DNA from: Betaproteobacteria bacterium
GTDB taxonomy: Bacteria; Pseudomonadota; Gammaproteobacteria; Burkholderiales; SG8-41
DNA: 23,416 bases
Direction of reading: 5' to 3'
Assembly (NCBI GenBank): GCA_025363575.1
Contig: JANYDM010000016.1
Location: 1-23,416, forward strand
The notes beneath the pieces are model-generated. The model saw only the letters and a list, made by a program, of their open reading frames with translations. It did not search any database and was not told the DNA's origin. Every line of letters begins with the position of its first letter. Position 1 is the stretch's first letter. Positions 7,910 through 15,318 of the stretch are shown here, piece by piece. Position numbers and translations under genes: made by a program.

Positions 7910-8854
7910 TCACTCCGGCTGGATGCCGGCCTCCTTGATCAGGCGCGCCCAGCGCACGAGTTCGCTTTTGATGAACTCGCCGAATTGTTCGGCGTTCATA
8001 GGCGCGGGATCGAGATTGACCGCCGCAAAGCGCGCTTTGACTTCCGGGGACGCGATCGCCCGTAACGCAGCATCCTGCAATTTGACGATCACGTCGCGCG
8101 ACGTGCCGGCGGGCGCGAGCAGGCCGTACCACGTCGACAGGTCGAATCCCGGCAGTGTTTCAGCGATGGCGGGCATATCGGGCACCAGCGGCGAGCGGTC
8201 TTTCGACGTGATGCCGAGCCCCTTCAACCGGCCCGCCTTGATTTGGGTCAACGCCGCCGCGTAATCGGCGAACACCAGCTGGACCTGGCCGCCCATCAAA
8301 TCGACCACCGCCTGCGGCAGGCCCTTATACGGCACGTCGATGATTTTCGCGCCCGCCAGCGACTTCAGCATCGCGTTCGACACCTGTGATGCGGCCGAAC
8401 CGTAACCGGCCGTCAGCTCGCGCGTTTTGGCGTAGGTGATGAACTCCTTCAGATTGTTAGCCGGAAATTCCGGCTTGACCATCAGCATCAATGCGCTCGA
8501 GCACAGCCGGGCGATCGGCGTGAAATCCCTGACCGGATCGTAGGCGAGCGTTTTGAAGAGGCTCGGGTTCGCCGCGTGCGTGGTGTTGGTGGGGACGATC
8601 AGCGTGTAGCCGTCGGGCACGGCGCGCGCGGCCTCGGTCGCCGCAATCGAGCCCTGCGCGCCGCCCCGGTTGTCGATGATGAAATTCTGGCGCAGGTCTT
8701 CCTGCAACTGCTGGCCGATGATGCGCGCGATCAGGTCCGGCCCGCTGCCGGCCGGAAATGGCACGATGATTTTGACCGCGCGGTTCGGATAGCCCTGCGC
8801 CGCCGCGGTCGCGCAGACGAGCAGCAACACCAGCATGCCGATGACTTTTTTCAC
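7910..8854 (-). CDS. Bug-A: tripartite tricarboxylate transporter substrate-binding protein (TctC/Bug family)
   Basis: A 314-residue periplasmic binding protein. The GTG start at 8854 is chosen because it opens directly on a signal peptide (KKVIGMLVLLLVCATAAAQG) and has GAGGGGGCGG upstream; a longer frame to 8947 would add 31 unlikely residues. The mature protein begins YPNRAVKIIVPFPAGSGPDLIAR, the Bug ligand-loop signature, followed by PDGYTLIVPTNTTHAANPSLF, VPYKGLPQAVVDLMGGQVQLVF and the near C-terminal WYGLLAPAGTS. Bug proteins bind carboxylated ligands such as tricarboxylates, dicarboxylates, amino acids or aromatic acids. No TctA/TctB genes are nearby, so it must use remote membrane components or act as a sensor. 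First gene of the operon with amidohydrolase, oxidoreductase and methyltransferase. Confidence 0.93.
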   Translation of the reverse strand: MKKVIGMLVLLLVCATAAAQGYPNRAVKIIVPFPAGSGPDLIARIIGQQLQEDLRQNFIIDNRGGAQGSIAATEAARAVPDGYTLIVPTNTTHAANPSLFKTLAYDPVRDFTPIARLCSSALMLMVKPEFPANNLKEFITYAKTRELTAGYGSAASQVSNAMLKSLAGAKIIDVPYKGLPQAVVDLMGGQVQLVFADYAAALTQIKAGRLKGLGITSKDRSPLVPDMPAIAETLPGFDLSTWYGLLAPAGTSRDVIVKLQDAALRAIASPEVKARFAAVNLDPAPMNAEQFGEFIKSELVRWARLIKEAGIQPE

Positions 8855-8990
8855 AATGCCGCCCCCTCGCCGTGCAACGTTTCCGCAGCAGAATAGCATA
8901 CCGCCGCACGCGCAAAACCGGCGCGGCACCGATAGCGCGGAAGTCATAGAATGTCGGCAACCGCAATTTCACGGGACTGGAAAGGCGACG
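8855..8990. promoter_or_regulatory. Divergent promoter region between Bug-A and the CMD-family gene
   Basis: 136 bp between two divergent starts. On the plus strand TAGAAT (8947-8952) is a good -10 candidate, but its -35 is poor. On the minus strand TATTCT (8895 to 8890) could be a -10, leaving a leader of about 30 nt to the Bug-A GTG. I see no clear inverted repeat for a regulator. Box assignments are weak; the divergent layout itself is plain. Confidence 0.35.
8857..8866 (-). promoter_or_regulatory. G-rich leader box before the Bug-A GTG start
   Basis: On the minus strand GGGGGCGGCA lies 2 nt before the GTG at 8854. The identical ten bases stand directly before the GTG of the SDR gene at 17070. 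The G run could pair with the CCUCC of the 16S tail and serve as a non-canonical ribosome site. Confidence 0.4.
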
Positions 8991-9377
8991 ATGGACACAC
9001 GCGATCTCTACGAGCGCGGACTCAAGCTGCGCAAGGAATTGTTCGGCGCCGGGGCGGTCGACAAGCGCATGCAGGAGTTCGGCGAATTCGGAGCACCCCT
9101 GCAACAAATCATTAACGCCTATATCTACGGCGACGTGTGGCAGCGCACCGCTCTGTCCGCACAACAGCGCAGCCTCGCGATGCTGGGCATCACGGCAGCT
9201 GGCAATCACGCCAATGAATTTCGCGTGCATGTGCAGGGCGCGCTCGCGAACGGCTGCACACAAGAGCAGATCCAGGAGGTGCTGCTGCTGGTCGCGATGT
9301 ATTGCGGAGTGCCGGCCGCGATCAACGCGCACCGCATCGCGCTGGAGGTTTTCAAAACGAAAGCCGCCGGCAGCTGA
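8991..9377 (+). CDS. Carboxymuconolactone decarboxylase (CMD) family protein
   Basis: A 128-residue cytosolic protein, the usual size for the PcaC-like CMD fold. The ATG follows GGAAAGG; the frame is open further upstream, but that part overlaps the divergent Bug-A start and reads like non-coding sequence. The signature runs from LSAQQRSLAMLGITAAGNHANEFRVHVQGALANGCTQEQI to VLLLVAMYCGVPAAINAHRIA; His80 sits where the catalytic His of gamma-carboxymuconolactone decarboxylase is expected. There is no Cys-x-x-Cys, only a single Cys105, so it is not an AhpD-type peroxidase. Genuine decarboxylases act in the protocatechuate branch of the beta-ketoadipate pathway, but no other pca genes are present, so the true reaction is unknown. 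It is divergent from Bug-A and ends 36 bp from the convergent Bug-B gene. Confidence 0.85.
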   Translation: MDTRDLYERGLKLRKELFGAGAVDKRMQEFGEFGAPLQQIINAYIYGDVWQRTALSAQQRSLAMLGITAAGNHANEFRVHVQGALANGCTQEQIQEVLLLVAMYCGVPAAINAHRIALEVFKTKAAGS

Positions 9378-9413
9378 CTGCGCAGGCGGTGACGCTGCCG
9401 CCCGTGTGCGCGG

Positions 9414-10379
9414 CTATTTCACCGTCACGCCGGCGGATTTGACAATATCGCCGATCTGCTTCGTCTGCTCGCGCCGGAACGCGTCGAGCTCCGCGCGCGT
9501 GCTGCCGACCAGATCGAGTCCCAGCCCGCGCAACTGTTCGGCGAATTGCGGCTCTTTCACCGACTTGGCGATCTCCGCGCTCGCTTTGGCGAGCACTGCT
9601 TCCGATGTGCCAGTGGGAGCAACCACGCTGTACCAGCCGAGCGTCTGGTAGCCGGGCACCGCTTCCGAAATCGGCGGCACTTCGGGCAGCAGCGCATTGC
9701 GTTTCGGACCGGTGACGCCGAGCGCGCGCACGCGTCCCGATTGCACGGCGCCGAGCACCGCCGGCACAACGCCGTACGTAAGATGGACTTCTTTGCCCAT
9801 GGTCGCAGCGAGCGCCTCGGCCACGCCTTTGTACGGCACATGCAGCATCTCGGTGCCCGTCAGCCGGGTGAACAGCACGCCCGATAAATGTTCGGAAGCC
9901 CCGGTCCCCGCAGAGCCGTACTGCAGCGGCGTCTTTTTCGCATAGTCGATCAGCTCGCGCACTGTCTTCGCCGGGATTTCCGGGTTGACCACCAGCACGA
10001 ACGGCACGGTGCCGATCAGGCTGACCGACGCGAAATCCTTGCTCAAATCGAATTTCACATTCGGATAGATGGATGTCGCCACCAGCAGTTGCGACGTCAA
10101 TATCATCCACGTATAGCCGTCCGGCACCGTGCGCAGAACAAGATCAGCAGAGAGAATGCCGGCGACGCCGGGCCGCGCATCGACGACGATGCGCTGGCCC
10201 CAAGCGCCGAACAAGCGATCGGCCAGCGCGCGCGCAACGATGTCGGGGCCGGAGCCCGGCGCGCTGCCGAGCACCAGGCGTATCGGCTTTTCCGGAAAAG
10301 GGGTTTGCGCTGCGTGCAACACAGCAACGTTCAACAACATCGCGCAGACGATCGCCGCCGCCGGTTTGAATAGACGCAT
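9414..10379 (-). CDS. Bug-B: TctC/Bug-family periplasmic solute-binding protein
   Basis: A 321-residue protein. The ATG at 10379 is preceded by GGAGGAG with 7-nt spacing; a longer frame to 10418 adds 13 residues and is not needed. Residues 1-24 form a signal peptide (LFKPAAAIVCAMLLNVAVLHAAQ). The first ligand loop reads KPIRLVLGSAPGSGPDIVARA, which departs from the common PFPPGG form. Later signatures are PDGYTWMILTSQ, VPYKGVAEALAATMGKEVHL and LGWYSVVAPTGTSEAV. As with the other Bugs here, no TctAB membrane partner is present. It is divergent from a TauD/TfdA dioxygenase across 98 bp, suggesting shared control and possibly a shared ligand/substrate (inference). Confidence 0.92.
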   Translation of the reverse strand: MRLFKPAAAIVCAMLLNVAVLHAAQTPFPEKPIRLVLGSAPGSGPDIVARALADRLFGAWGQRIVVDARPGVAGILSADLVLRTVPDGYTWMILTSQLLVATSIYPNVKFDLSKDFASVSLIGTVPFVLVVNPEIPAKTVRELIDYAKKTPLQYGSAGTGASEHLSGVLFTRLTGTEMLHVPYKGVAEALAATMGKEVHLTYGVVPAVLGAVQSGRVRALGVTGPKRNALLPEVPPISEAVPGYQTLGWYSVVAPTGTSEAVLAKASAEIAKSVKEPQFAEQLRGLGLDLVGSTRAELDAFRREQTKQIGDIVKSAGVTVK

Positions 10380-10386
10380 CGGGAAA

Positions 10387-10393
10387 CTCCTCC
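10387..10393 (-). promoter_or_regulatory. Strong ribosome binding site of Bug-B
   Basis: GGAGGAG on the minus strand, 7 nt before the ATG at 10379. It fixes the start and is the strongest ribosome site in the middle block. Confidence 0.75.
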
Positions 10394-10465
10394 GGTTATT
10401 GCTGCTCATCATGCGCACGCCGCGCGCTTTTGTCCATAGCGCGCGTGCGCACCGGCTGCCGCCGT

Positions 10466-10471
10466 TATAAT
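10466..10471 (+). promoter_or_regulatory. Perfect -10 box exactly 6 nt before the dioxygenase ATG
   Basis: TATAAT, then GCCGAC, then ATG at 10478. A start about 7 nt downstream of the -10 box would place the 5' end of the mRNA on the start codon, giving a leaderless transcript. No Shine-Dalgarno sequence precedes the ATG. The -35 region (around 10443) is poor. Confidence 0.55.
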
Positions 10472-10477
10472 GCCGAC

Positions 10478-11404
10478 ATGCTGCCAGCGCGCAATGAAAT
10501 CGATCGTACCATCACGGTCACGCCCATGCCCGCGGCTATCGGCGCGCGCGTTGATTGCGGCGATGTCAGAACGTTGAGCGTCGATTCGTTCCAGGAAGTA
10601 CAGCGCGCATTTCTCGACCATCTTGTGCTCCTCATACGCGGGCAGACGCTGAGCGACCCGGACCTGCTCGCTTTCGGCCGCCGCTTCGGCGAGTTGAGCG
10701 CCGCGGCACCCGTGCATGTCGGGCAGAAGCCGCGCGACCTGCCTGAGCTCGCGGTGATTTCGAACGTCGTCGAGAACGGCGTGGCCATCGGCGGTCTCGG
10801 CGACGGCGAGGCGGTCTGGCATTCCGACAGCTGTTTCAATGAAATCCCGCCGAGTGCCAGCATCCTGCACTCGCTCGAACTGCCGCCGTCAGGCGGCGAC
10901 ACGGGATTCACCAACATGTACCTGGCGCTCGAAACGCTGCCGGCGGGTCTGCGCGCGGCGGTCAAGGGCAAAACCATCAAGCACGACTTGCGTTACACAT
11001 CGGCCGGCCAACTGCGGCCCGGCTATTCCGGCCGGGAAGATATCCGCGACACGCCCGGCCCCAGTCACGCGATCGTGCGCGAGCACCCGGAGACCGGCTG
11101 TAACGCGCTTTATCTCGGCCGCCGGCCGCACGCATATATCAATGGCCTGTCGCTGACGGAGTCGAACAATCTGCTGGATGCCCTGTGGGCGCATGCGGCA
11201 CGGCCGCAGGCGTCGTGGCACCATCAATGGCAGGTCGGCGACATTCTGATCTGGGACAACCGCTGCGCCATGCACCGCCGCGATGCCTTCGATCCGCAGG
11301 CGCGGCGCGTCATGCATCGCACGCAATGCAAGGGCACGCCCGTTGTCGAAGGCGCGGATGCGGCCGCGCGCCATCCGCGCGGCCATCTCCTTACCCGCAA
11401 TTAG
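10478..11404 (+). CDS. TauD/TfdA-family Fe(II)/2-oxoglutarate-dependent dioxygenase
   Basis: A 308-residue protein. The ATG at 10478 keeps the first beta-strand (ITVTPMPAAIGARV) and is preferred over an upstream TTG at 10430. The iron facial triad is His115 and Asp117 in VWHSDSCF plus His266 in NRCAMHRRDAF; Arg277, eleven residues after His266, is placed to bind 2-oxoglutarate, as the arginine 11 residues after the distal His does in TauD, with Arg281 nearby. The family hydroxylates a carbon next to an ether, sulfonate, sulfate or amine and so releases a leaving group, e.g. from taurine or 2,4-D. The substrate is unknown; the pairing with Bug-B may point to an aromatic or substituted organic acid. 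Its stop overlaps that of the convergent Bug-C gene by 4 bases. Confidence 0.9.
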   Translation: MLPARNEIDRTITVTPMPAAIGARVDCGDVRTLSVDSFQEVQRAFLDHLVLLIRGQTLSDPDLLAFGRRFGELSAAAPVHVGQKPRDLPELAVISNVVENGVAIGGLGDGEAVWHSDSCFNEIPPSASILHSLELPPSGGDTGFTNMYLALETLPAGLRAAVKGKTIKHDLRYTSAGQLRPGYSGREDIRDTPGPSHAIVREHPETGCNALYLGRRPHAYINGLSLTESNNLLDALWAHAARPQASWHHQWQVGDILIWDNRCAMHRRDAFDPQARRVMHRTQCKGTPVVEGADAAARHPRGHLLTRN

Positions 11405-12369
11405 TCGGCCTTGATGCCCGCAGTGGCGGCGACTTTCGTCATGCGCGCGATTTCGCTTCTAATGTGGTTCGCAAACTGCTCGGGCGTGCCCGATATCACT
11501 TCAAGCCCCTGCGCGGCCAGCGCCGACTTCACATCCGCGCGCGCCAGCACTTTCACGGTTTCGGCGTTGACGCGCGTAATGATCGCGGCGGGTGTGCCGG
11601 CCGGCGCCAGCAGACCGAACCACGACAGCACCTGAAAATCGTTGAGCCCGGCTTCGGCCATCGTCGGCACGTCGGGCAGCGGCGTGGCGCGCTTTGCGGC
11701 GGTCACCGCGAGCGGACGCATGCGCCCGCTCTTGATATACGGCTGCGTGTCGGCGACGTTGGAAAACATCATCGACACCTCACCGCCGACCAGCGCGCCC
11801 AGTGCCGGCGTCGAGCCTTTGTACGGGACGTGCACGATGTCGATGCCGGCGAGCGACTTCAGCAGTTCGCCGCAGAAATGATGCGTGCTGCCGTTGCCGG
11901 CCGACGCATAGTTGATCTGCCCGGGCCGCGCCTTGGCGAATGCAATGAGCTCTTTCAACGTAGTGACCGGCAGCGACGGATGCACGTTCAGAACGTACGG
12001 CGTGGCCGCCACGAAAATAATCGGCGTGAAATCCTTGATCGCGTCGTACGGCAGCTTGCTGTAAAGCGCGGGGTTCGAGCCGTGCGTGGAGTTGTTGCCC
12101 ATGAAAAGCGTATAGCCGTCAGCGGGCGAACGCGCAGCGATCTCCGTACCGAGCACGCCGCCGGCGCCCGGCCGCGCGTCAATCACCATCGACTGCCCGA
12201 GGGCTTCCCCGAGCCGGTTGCCGACGATGCGGCTGATGACATCCGTCGCGCTGCCTGGCGCCTGCGCGATGACGATGCGGACCGCCTTGGACGGATAATT
12301 CTGGGCGAGCGCCGGCGCAGTGACTGCCACAACAAGCACTGCGATGCGGGAAACGGCTGCCAATTTCAT
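11401..12369 (-). CDS. Bug-C: TctC/Bug-family periplasmic solute-binding protein
   Basis: A 322-residue protein. The ATG at 12369 opens on a signal peptide (KLAAVSRIAVLVVAVTAPALAQN) and has AAGG about 10 nt upstream; the frame runs on to 12615 but those 82 residues cross the divergent gene and are not coding. The ligand loop is KAVRIVIAQAPGSATDVISR, again not the standard PFPPGG. Other family marks are PADGYTLFMGNNSTHGSNPAL, VPYKGSTPALGALVGGEVSMMF and LSWFGLLAPAGTPAAI. It is divergent from the DUF1989 gene across 90 bp and ends tail-to-tail with the dioxygenase, sharing the bases TTAG (TAG on plus, TAA on minus). Ligand unknown, carboxylate expected from the family. Confidence 0.92.
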   Translation of the reverse strand: MKLAAVSRIAVLVVAVTAPALAQNYPSKAVRIVIAQAPGSATDVISRIVGNRLGEALGQSMVIDARPGAGGVLGTEIAARSPADGYTLFMGNNSTHGSNPALYSKLPYDAIKDFTPIIFVAATPYVLNVHPSLPVTTLKELIAFAKARPGQINYASAGNGSTHHFCGELLKSLAGIDIVHVPYKGSTPALGALVGGEVSMMFSNVADTQPYIKSGRMRPLAVTAAKRATPLPDVPTMAEAGLNDFQVLSWFGLLAPAGTPAAIITRVNAETVKVLARADVKSALAAQGLEVISGTPEQFANHIRSEIARMTKVAATAGIKAD

Positions 12370-12459
12370 GATCTGCCTTGTTGGACTGAATGCCGGCGCG
12401 CATTGTATCCGAACGCGGCTGCGGCAGACCGTCATGACCTGCGTTATGCTTGGGGCGGA
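12370..12459. promoter_or_regulatory. Divergent promoter region between Bug-C and DUF1989
   Basis: 90 bp. On the minus strand TACAAT (12407 to 12402) matches 5 of 6 positions of the -10 consensus and would give a leader of about 26 nt to the Bug-C ATG. On the plus strand TATGCT (12445-12450) lies 9 nt before the DUF1989 ATG, so that transcript would have almost no leader. Neither has a convincing -35. Confidence 0.4.
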
Positions 12460-13062
12460 ATGAAAGACTTCATTGAAATTCAGGCACGCTGCGCCGCCGC
12501 GGTCCCGCTGTCGGGAGGCCAATCGATCAGCATCGTTAATACGCATGGCGGCCAGGTGGTGGACATGTGGGCATTCCGCGCCGACGATCCCGCGGAACAC
12601 ATGTCGATGCCGCACTCGATGGTTTCGATCGACCGCATCAAGCCCGCAGTCGGCAGCGTGCTGGTTTCGAATTTGCGCAGGCCGCTTTTAACGTTGACAG
12701 CGGATTCATCGCCGGGCGTGCACTGCATGCTGTTCGCGGCATGCGATGCCGCGCGGTATCGATTGCTGGGCTGCACGGAGCCGCATGCCAACTGTGCGGA
12801 CAACCTGCGCAGCGCGGTCGGACCGCGCAAAGTGCCGCTGCCCTACATTCCGACCCCGCTCAACTTATTCATGAATACCAAATTCGACGCGCACGGCGCC
12901 ATGCGGATCGACCCGCCGCAAGCGAACGCGGGCGACAGCGTGACTTTCCGCGCGGAACATGACTGCCTGATCGCGCTCTCCGCCTGCCCGCAGGATTTAG
13001 TGCCGGTGAACGGGCATGGCTGCACGCCGAAACCGGTTTCTTACTTCGTGCACGATTTCTGA
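12460..13062 (+). CDS. DUF1989 (urea-carboxylase-associated) family protein
   Basis: A 200-residue cytosolic protein. The open frame extends far upstream, but only from ATG 12460 does it resemble a protein family; the upstream part is antisense to Bug-C. The DUF1989 pattern is clear: GGQSISIVNTHGGQVVDMWAF near the start, then TADSSPGVHCMLFAACDAARY, the Cys-rich GCTEPHANCADNLRSAV, and the C-terminal NLFMNTKFDAHG plus LIALSACPQDLVPVNG. The Cys and His residues suggest a bound metal. Family members occur next to urea carboxylase/allophanate genes and in other nitrogen or organic-acid settings; no urea genes are seen here, so the role is open. It is divergent from Bug-C and ends 3 bp from the convergent dehydrogenase gene. 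Confidence 0.85.
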   Translation: MKDFIEIQARCAAAVPLSGGQSISIVNTHGGQVVDMWAFRADDPAEHMSMPHSMVSIDRIKPAVGSVLVSNLRRPLLTLTADSSPGVHCMLFAACDAARYRLLGCTEPHANCADNLRSAVGPRKVPLPYIPTPLNLFMNTKFDAHGAMRIDPPQANAGDSVTFRAEHDCLIALSACPQDLVPVNGHGCTPKPVSYFVHDF

Positions 13063-13065
13063 GAA

Positions 13066-14097
13066 TCAGTATTCGCGCTCGAGATCGACGACATTGCGCA
13101 GAGGCTCGCCGGCGATATAGCGCCTGATATTGTCGAAGAAGATGTCGAGCGTGCGCGGGATGTATTGCTCGATGTCGTCCGACAGCACGTGCGGGGTGAT
13201 GATAAGGTTAGGCGCATCCCATAGCGTCGCATCCGCCGGCAGCGGCTCCGGATAACTTACGTCTATCATCGCGCCGCCGAGATGACCGTTGCGCAAGGCC
13301 TCTTCCAGCGCCTGCGGATCGACGAGGCCGCCGCGCGACATGTTGATGAATCCCGACCCCGCCTTCATCAATGTGAATTCGCTTCGGCCCATCAGGAAGC
13401 GCGTGTGCGAAGTCAGCGCCGTATTGAGCAGCACGATGTCCGCGCGCGGCAGAAGTTTATGCAATGCATCGGGCCCGAACATTTCATCGACCGCGGGATG
13501 CCGTTTCGGCGTGCGGCGTATGCCAATCACGTGCATGCCGACTTTCTTCGCCTGCTCGGCAGCACCGCCGCCAATATGGCCGACGCCGACGATCAGCAGC
13601 GTCTTGCCTTCCACCGTGGTCGTGAATAGGCGGTTCCACTCGTGGCGGCGCTGCCCGGTGACGAGTGTCGGGATGCGGCTGTTGATCATCAGTATCGCCA
13701 TCAACGCCGATTGCGCCGCCTTCGGCACGTGCGCGCCCCAGTTGGTCGTCAGCATGAGATCCTTCGGCACCCAGTCGAGCGGCAGCATGTAATCTACGCC
13801 GGCGCCGAGTACCTGAATCCATTTGAGCCTGGGCGCACGCTCGCGCAGCCGGTCGCGCGGAAACTTGTAGCTGATGAGCGCGTCCGCGTGCTGCATGGAC
13901 TCGTCGTAATTCTCGGCATCGAACCCCATGGTCGTCTTGACGACACGCGCCACGTCCTTATGGCGCTTCAACGCTGCCTCGTATTGCTCCGCGTAAACCG
14001 TGAAAACCGGTTTCATGACGCGCGCATTCTCGACATGCACGATAAACGGATTGGCTTTGGAATAGGCGCGGCCTTCACTGCGTGTTTTTCTCGGCAT
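13066..14097 (-). CDS. D-isomer-specific 2-hydroxyacid dehydrogenase
   Basis: A 343-residue enzyme. The nucleotide-binding motif GVGHIGG is at 171-177; the following strand ends IGIRRTPKR, where Arg residues in place of an acidic one suggest NADP(H) rather than NAD(H), as in glyoxylate/hydroxypyruvate reductases. Catalytic residues are Arg255 (NMSRGGLVD), Asp279/Glu284 (IDVSYPEPLP) and His303 (TPHVLSD), all in family register. It would interconvert a 2-keto acid and a D-2-hydroxy acid in the cytosol. It is the last gene of the SDR/Bug-D/Rieske operon, 11 bp after the Rieske stop; GAGG within that junction serves as ribosome site. The first 27 residues are not part of the core fold, and a later Met28 start is an alternative. 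Confidence 0.9.
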   Translation of the reverse strand: MPRKTRSEGRAYSKANPFIVHVENARVMKPVFTVYAEQYEAALKRHKDVARVVKTTMGFDAENYDESMQHADALISYKFPRDRLRERAPRLKWIQVLGAGVDYMLPLDWVPKDLMLTTNWGAHVPKAAQSALMAILMINSRIPTLVTGQRRHEWNRLFTTTVEGKTLLIVGVGHIGGGAAEQAKKVGMHVIGIRRTPKRHPAVDEMFGPDALHKLLPRADIVLLNTALTSHTRFLMGRSEFTLMKAGSGFINMSRGGLVDPQALEEALRNGHLGGAMIDVSYPEPLPADATLWDAPNLIITPHVLSDDIEQYIPRTLDIFFDNIRRYIAGEPLRNVVDLEREY

Positions 14098-14108
14098 TGC
14101 GGATTGCC

Positions 14109-15287
14109 TCAGGAGACAGCGCGCACTGACTGGCGCGAGGATTCTTGCGGGCCGACGACGCGATCGAGCACGTAGTTGGCGATGCGGTGGACGACGAATT
14201 CCTCTACCGAGTAGCGCCCGGGCACATAGGCGCCCGAGCGCATGCCCTTTTGCACGACCGGGTTGATGCGCAGGTCTTCGCGGATGATCTCGGAATACTT
14301 GTGGTAATAAGCGTCACCGACCGTATCGGCGAAATCGGGACGCACCACGGTCGTCTTCGGAAATGTCCAGTTTTCGATCAGCCGCAGCTTAGCCGGTCCT
14401 TCGGGCAGGTACTGGCGGTACTTCATGGACGACGACGTAATGATGATTTGCAGGCTGGGCTTGAGCCAGATGTGATAAAGCCCGCCCGCTTCTTTATCGC
14501 TGAGCCCGGTCAGCGCGGGCAGGCCCGAATAGGCGACGATGCTGCGCTGGCTGTACATGGCCTCCCACGCGCCGTCGGTCTCTTCGAACTGCCAGTTCTG
14601 CGGTTTGGCCGGGTCGATGTGCTTGCGGTGGATGGTCGGCACGTGATAATTCTCGAACGCGTTCTCGAGCCATACTTTCCAGTTGCAATCGACCTCGTAG
14701 ATATCGCGGTGCGTGAACTGCATTTCCTCGAGCTTGTAGTTCTTGAGAAACGCCGGCAGGCTGCCGAGCGCCTGCATGAGCGGCCGCGGTTTCGGATTGA
14801 ACGTGACGAAAATGAACCCCGCCCAGAAATCCGTCGTCAAGGCAGTGAGCCGGTGATCGGCCAGGTTGAAATCCTTGCTGCCATCCATCGGCGGCGGCAA
14901 ACCCGGCGTCGCAATCAGTTGGCCATCGAGCGCGTACGTCCAGTTGTGATACGGGCACATGAACTGCTTGCAGCGGCCTTCACCTTCGGTAATCACGGCC
15001 CCGCGATGCCGGCACACCGCGGACATGACGTTGACCTTGCCGTTCTTGTCGCGCGCGATGATTAGTGGCTGCTCCAGTAGCGGAATCGAGTAGAAGTCCC
15101 CCGGGTTCGGCACCTGGTCGACTCTGCCCACACACAGCCATTCGCTGTCAGGTCCGCGGAACAGGGCTTCCATCTCGCGCGCATGCCATTCCGGGGAGGC
15201 ATAACACCAGCCGGGCAGCGGCGACGCCTGCTCGAGCGGTCGCCGGTTCGCGGCATAGTTCTCCGGATCAAACAGGTTCGTCGTCAT
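14109..15287 (-). CDS. Rieske non-heme iron oxygenase, alpha subunit
   Basis: A 392-residue protein of normal length. The Rieske [2Fe-2S] ligands are Cys92 and His94 (CRHRG), then Cys111 and His114 (CPYHNWTY). The catalytic iron site is the N-x2-E-x-Y-H-x4-H motif at 209-220 (His215, His220) with Asp338 (REDLRINPVVQKG) as the expected third ligand. Such enzymes hydroxylate or demethylate aromatic rings, quaternary amines or other organic substrates, using electrons from a separate reductase or ferredoxin. No reductase or beta subunit lies in the window, so it is probably a homo-oligomeric alpha-type oxygenase with a partner elsewhere. It lies 31 bp after Bug-D and 11 bp before the dehydrogenase. 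The ATG has no good ribosome site; in-operon coupling is likely. Confidence 0.92.
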   Translation of the reverse strand: MTTNLFDPENYAANRRPLEQASPLPGWCYASPEWHAREMEALFRGPDSEWLCVGRVDQVPNPGDFYSIPLLEQPLIIARDKNGKVNVMSAVCRHRGAVITEGEGRCKQFMCPYHNWTYALDGQLIATPGLPPPMDGSKDFNLADHRLTALTTDFWAGFIFVTFNPKPRPLMQALGSLPAFLKNYKLEEMQFTHRDIYEVDCNWKVWLENAFENYHVPTIHRKHIDPAKPQNWQFEETDGAWEAMYSQRSIVAYSGLPALTGLSDKEAGGLYHIWLKPSLQIIITSSSMKYRQYLPEGPAKLRLIENWTFPKTTVVRPDFADTVGDAYYHKYSEIIREDLRINPVVQKGMRSGAYVPGRYSVEEFVVHRIANYVLDRVVGPQESSRQSVRAVS

Positions 15288-15318
15288 AGTTTTAGATTCT
15301 GGCGTAATACTTTGAGAA

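Noticed and set aside
6533..8065. 510-codon plus-strand open frame
   Set aside because: It is a shadow of the Gfo/Idh/MocA and amidohydrolase genes on the other strand, a common artefact in GC-rich DNA; it has no recognisable domain and no ribosome site.
8991..9377. AhpD-like alkylhydroperoxidase as the identity of the CMD-family protein
   Set aside because: The Cys-x-x-Cys pair required for that activity is absent; only one Cys is present.
11185..12459. Long plus-strand open frame running into the DUF1989 gene
   Set aside because: It is antisense to Bug-C and rich in Arg, His and Gly with no family-like sequence; only the part from 12460 reads as a real protein.
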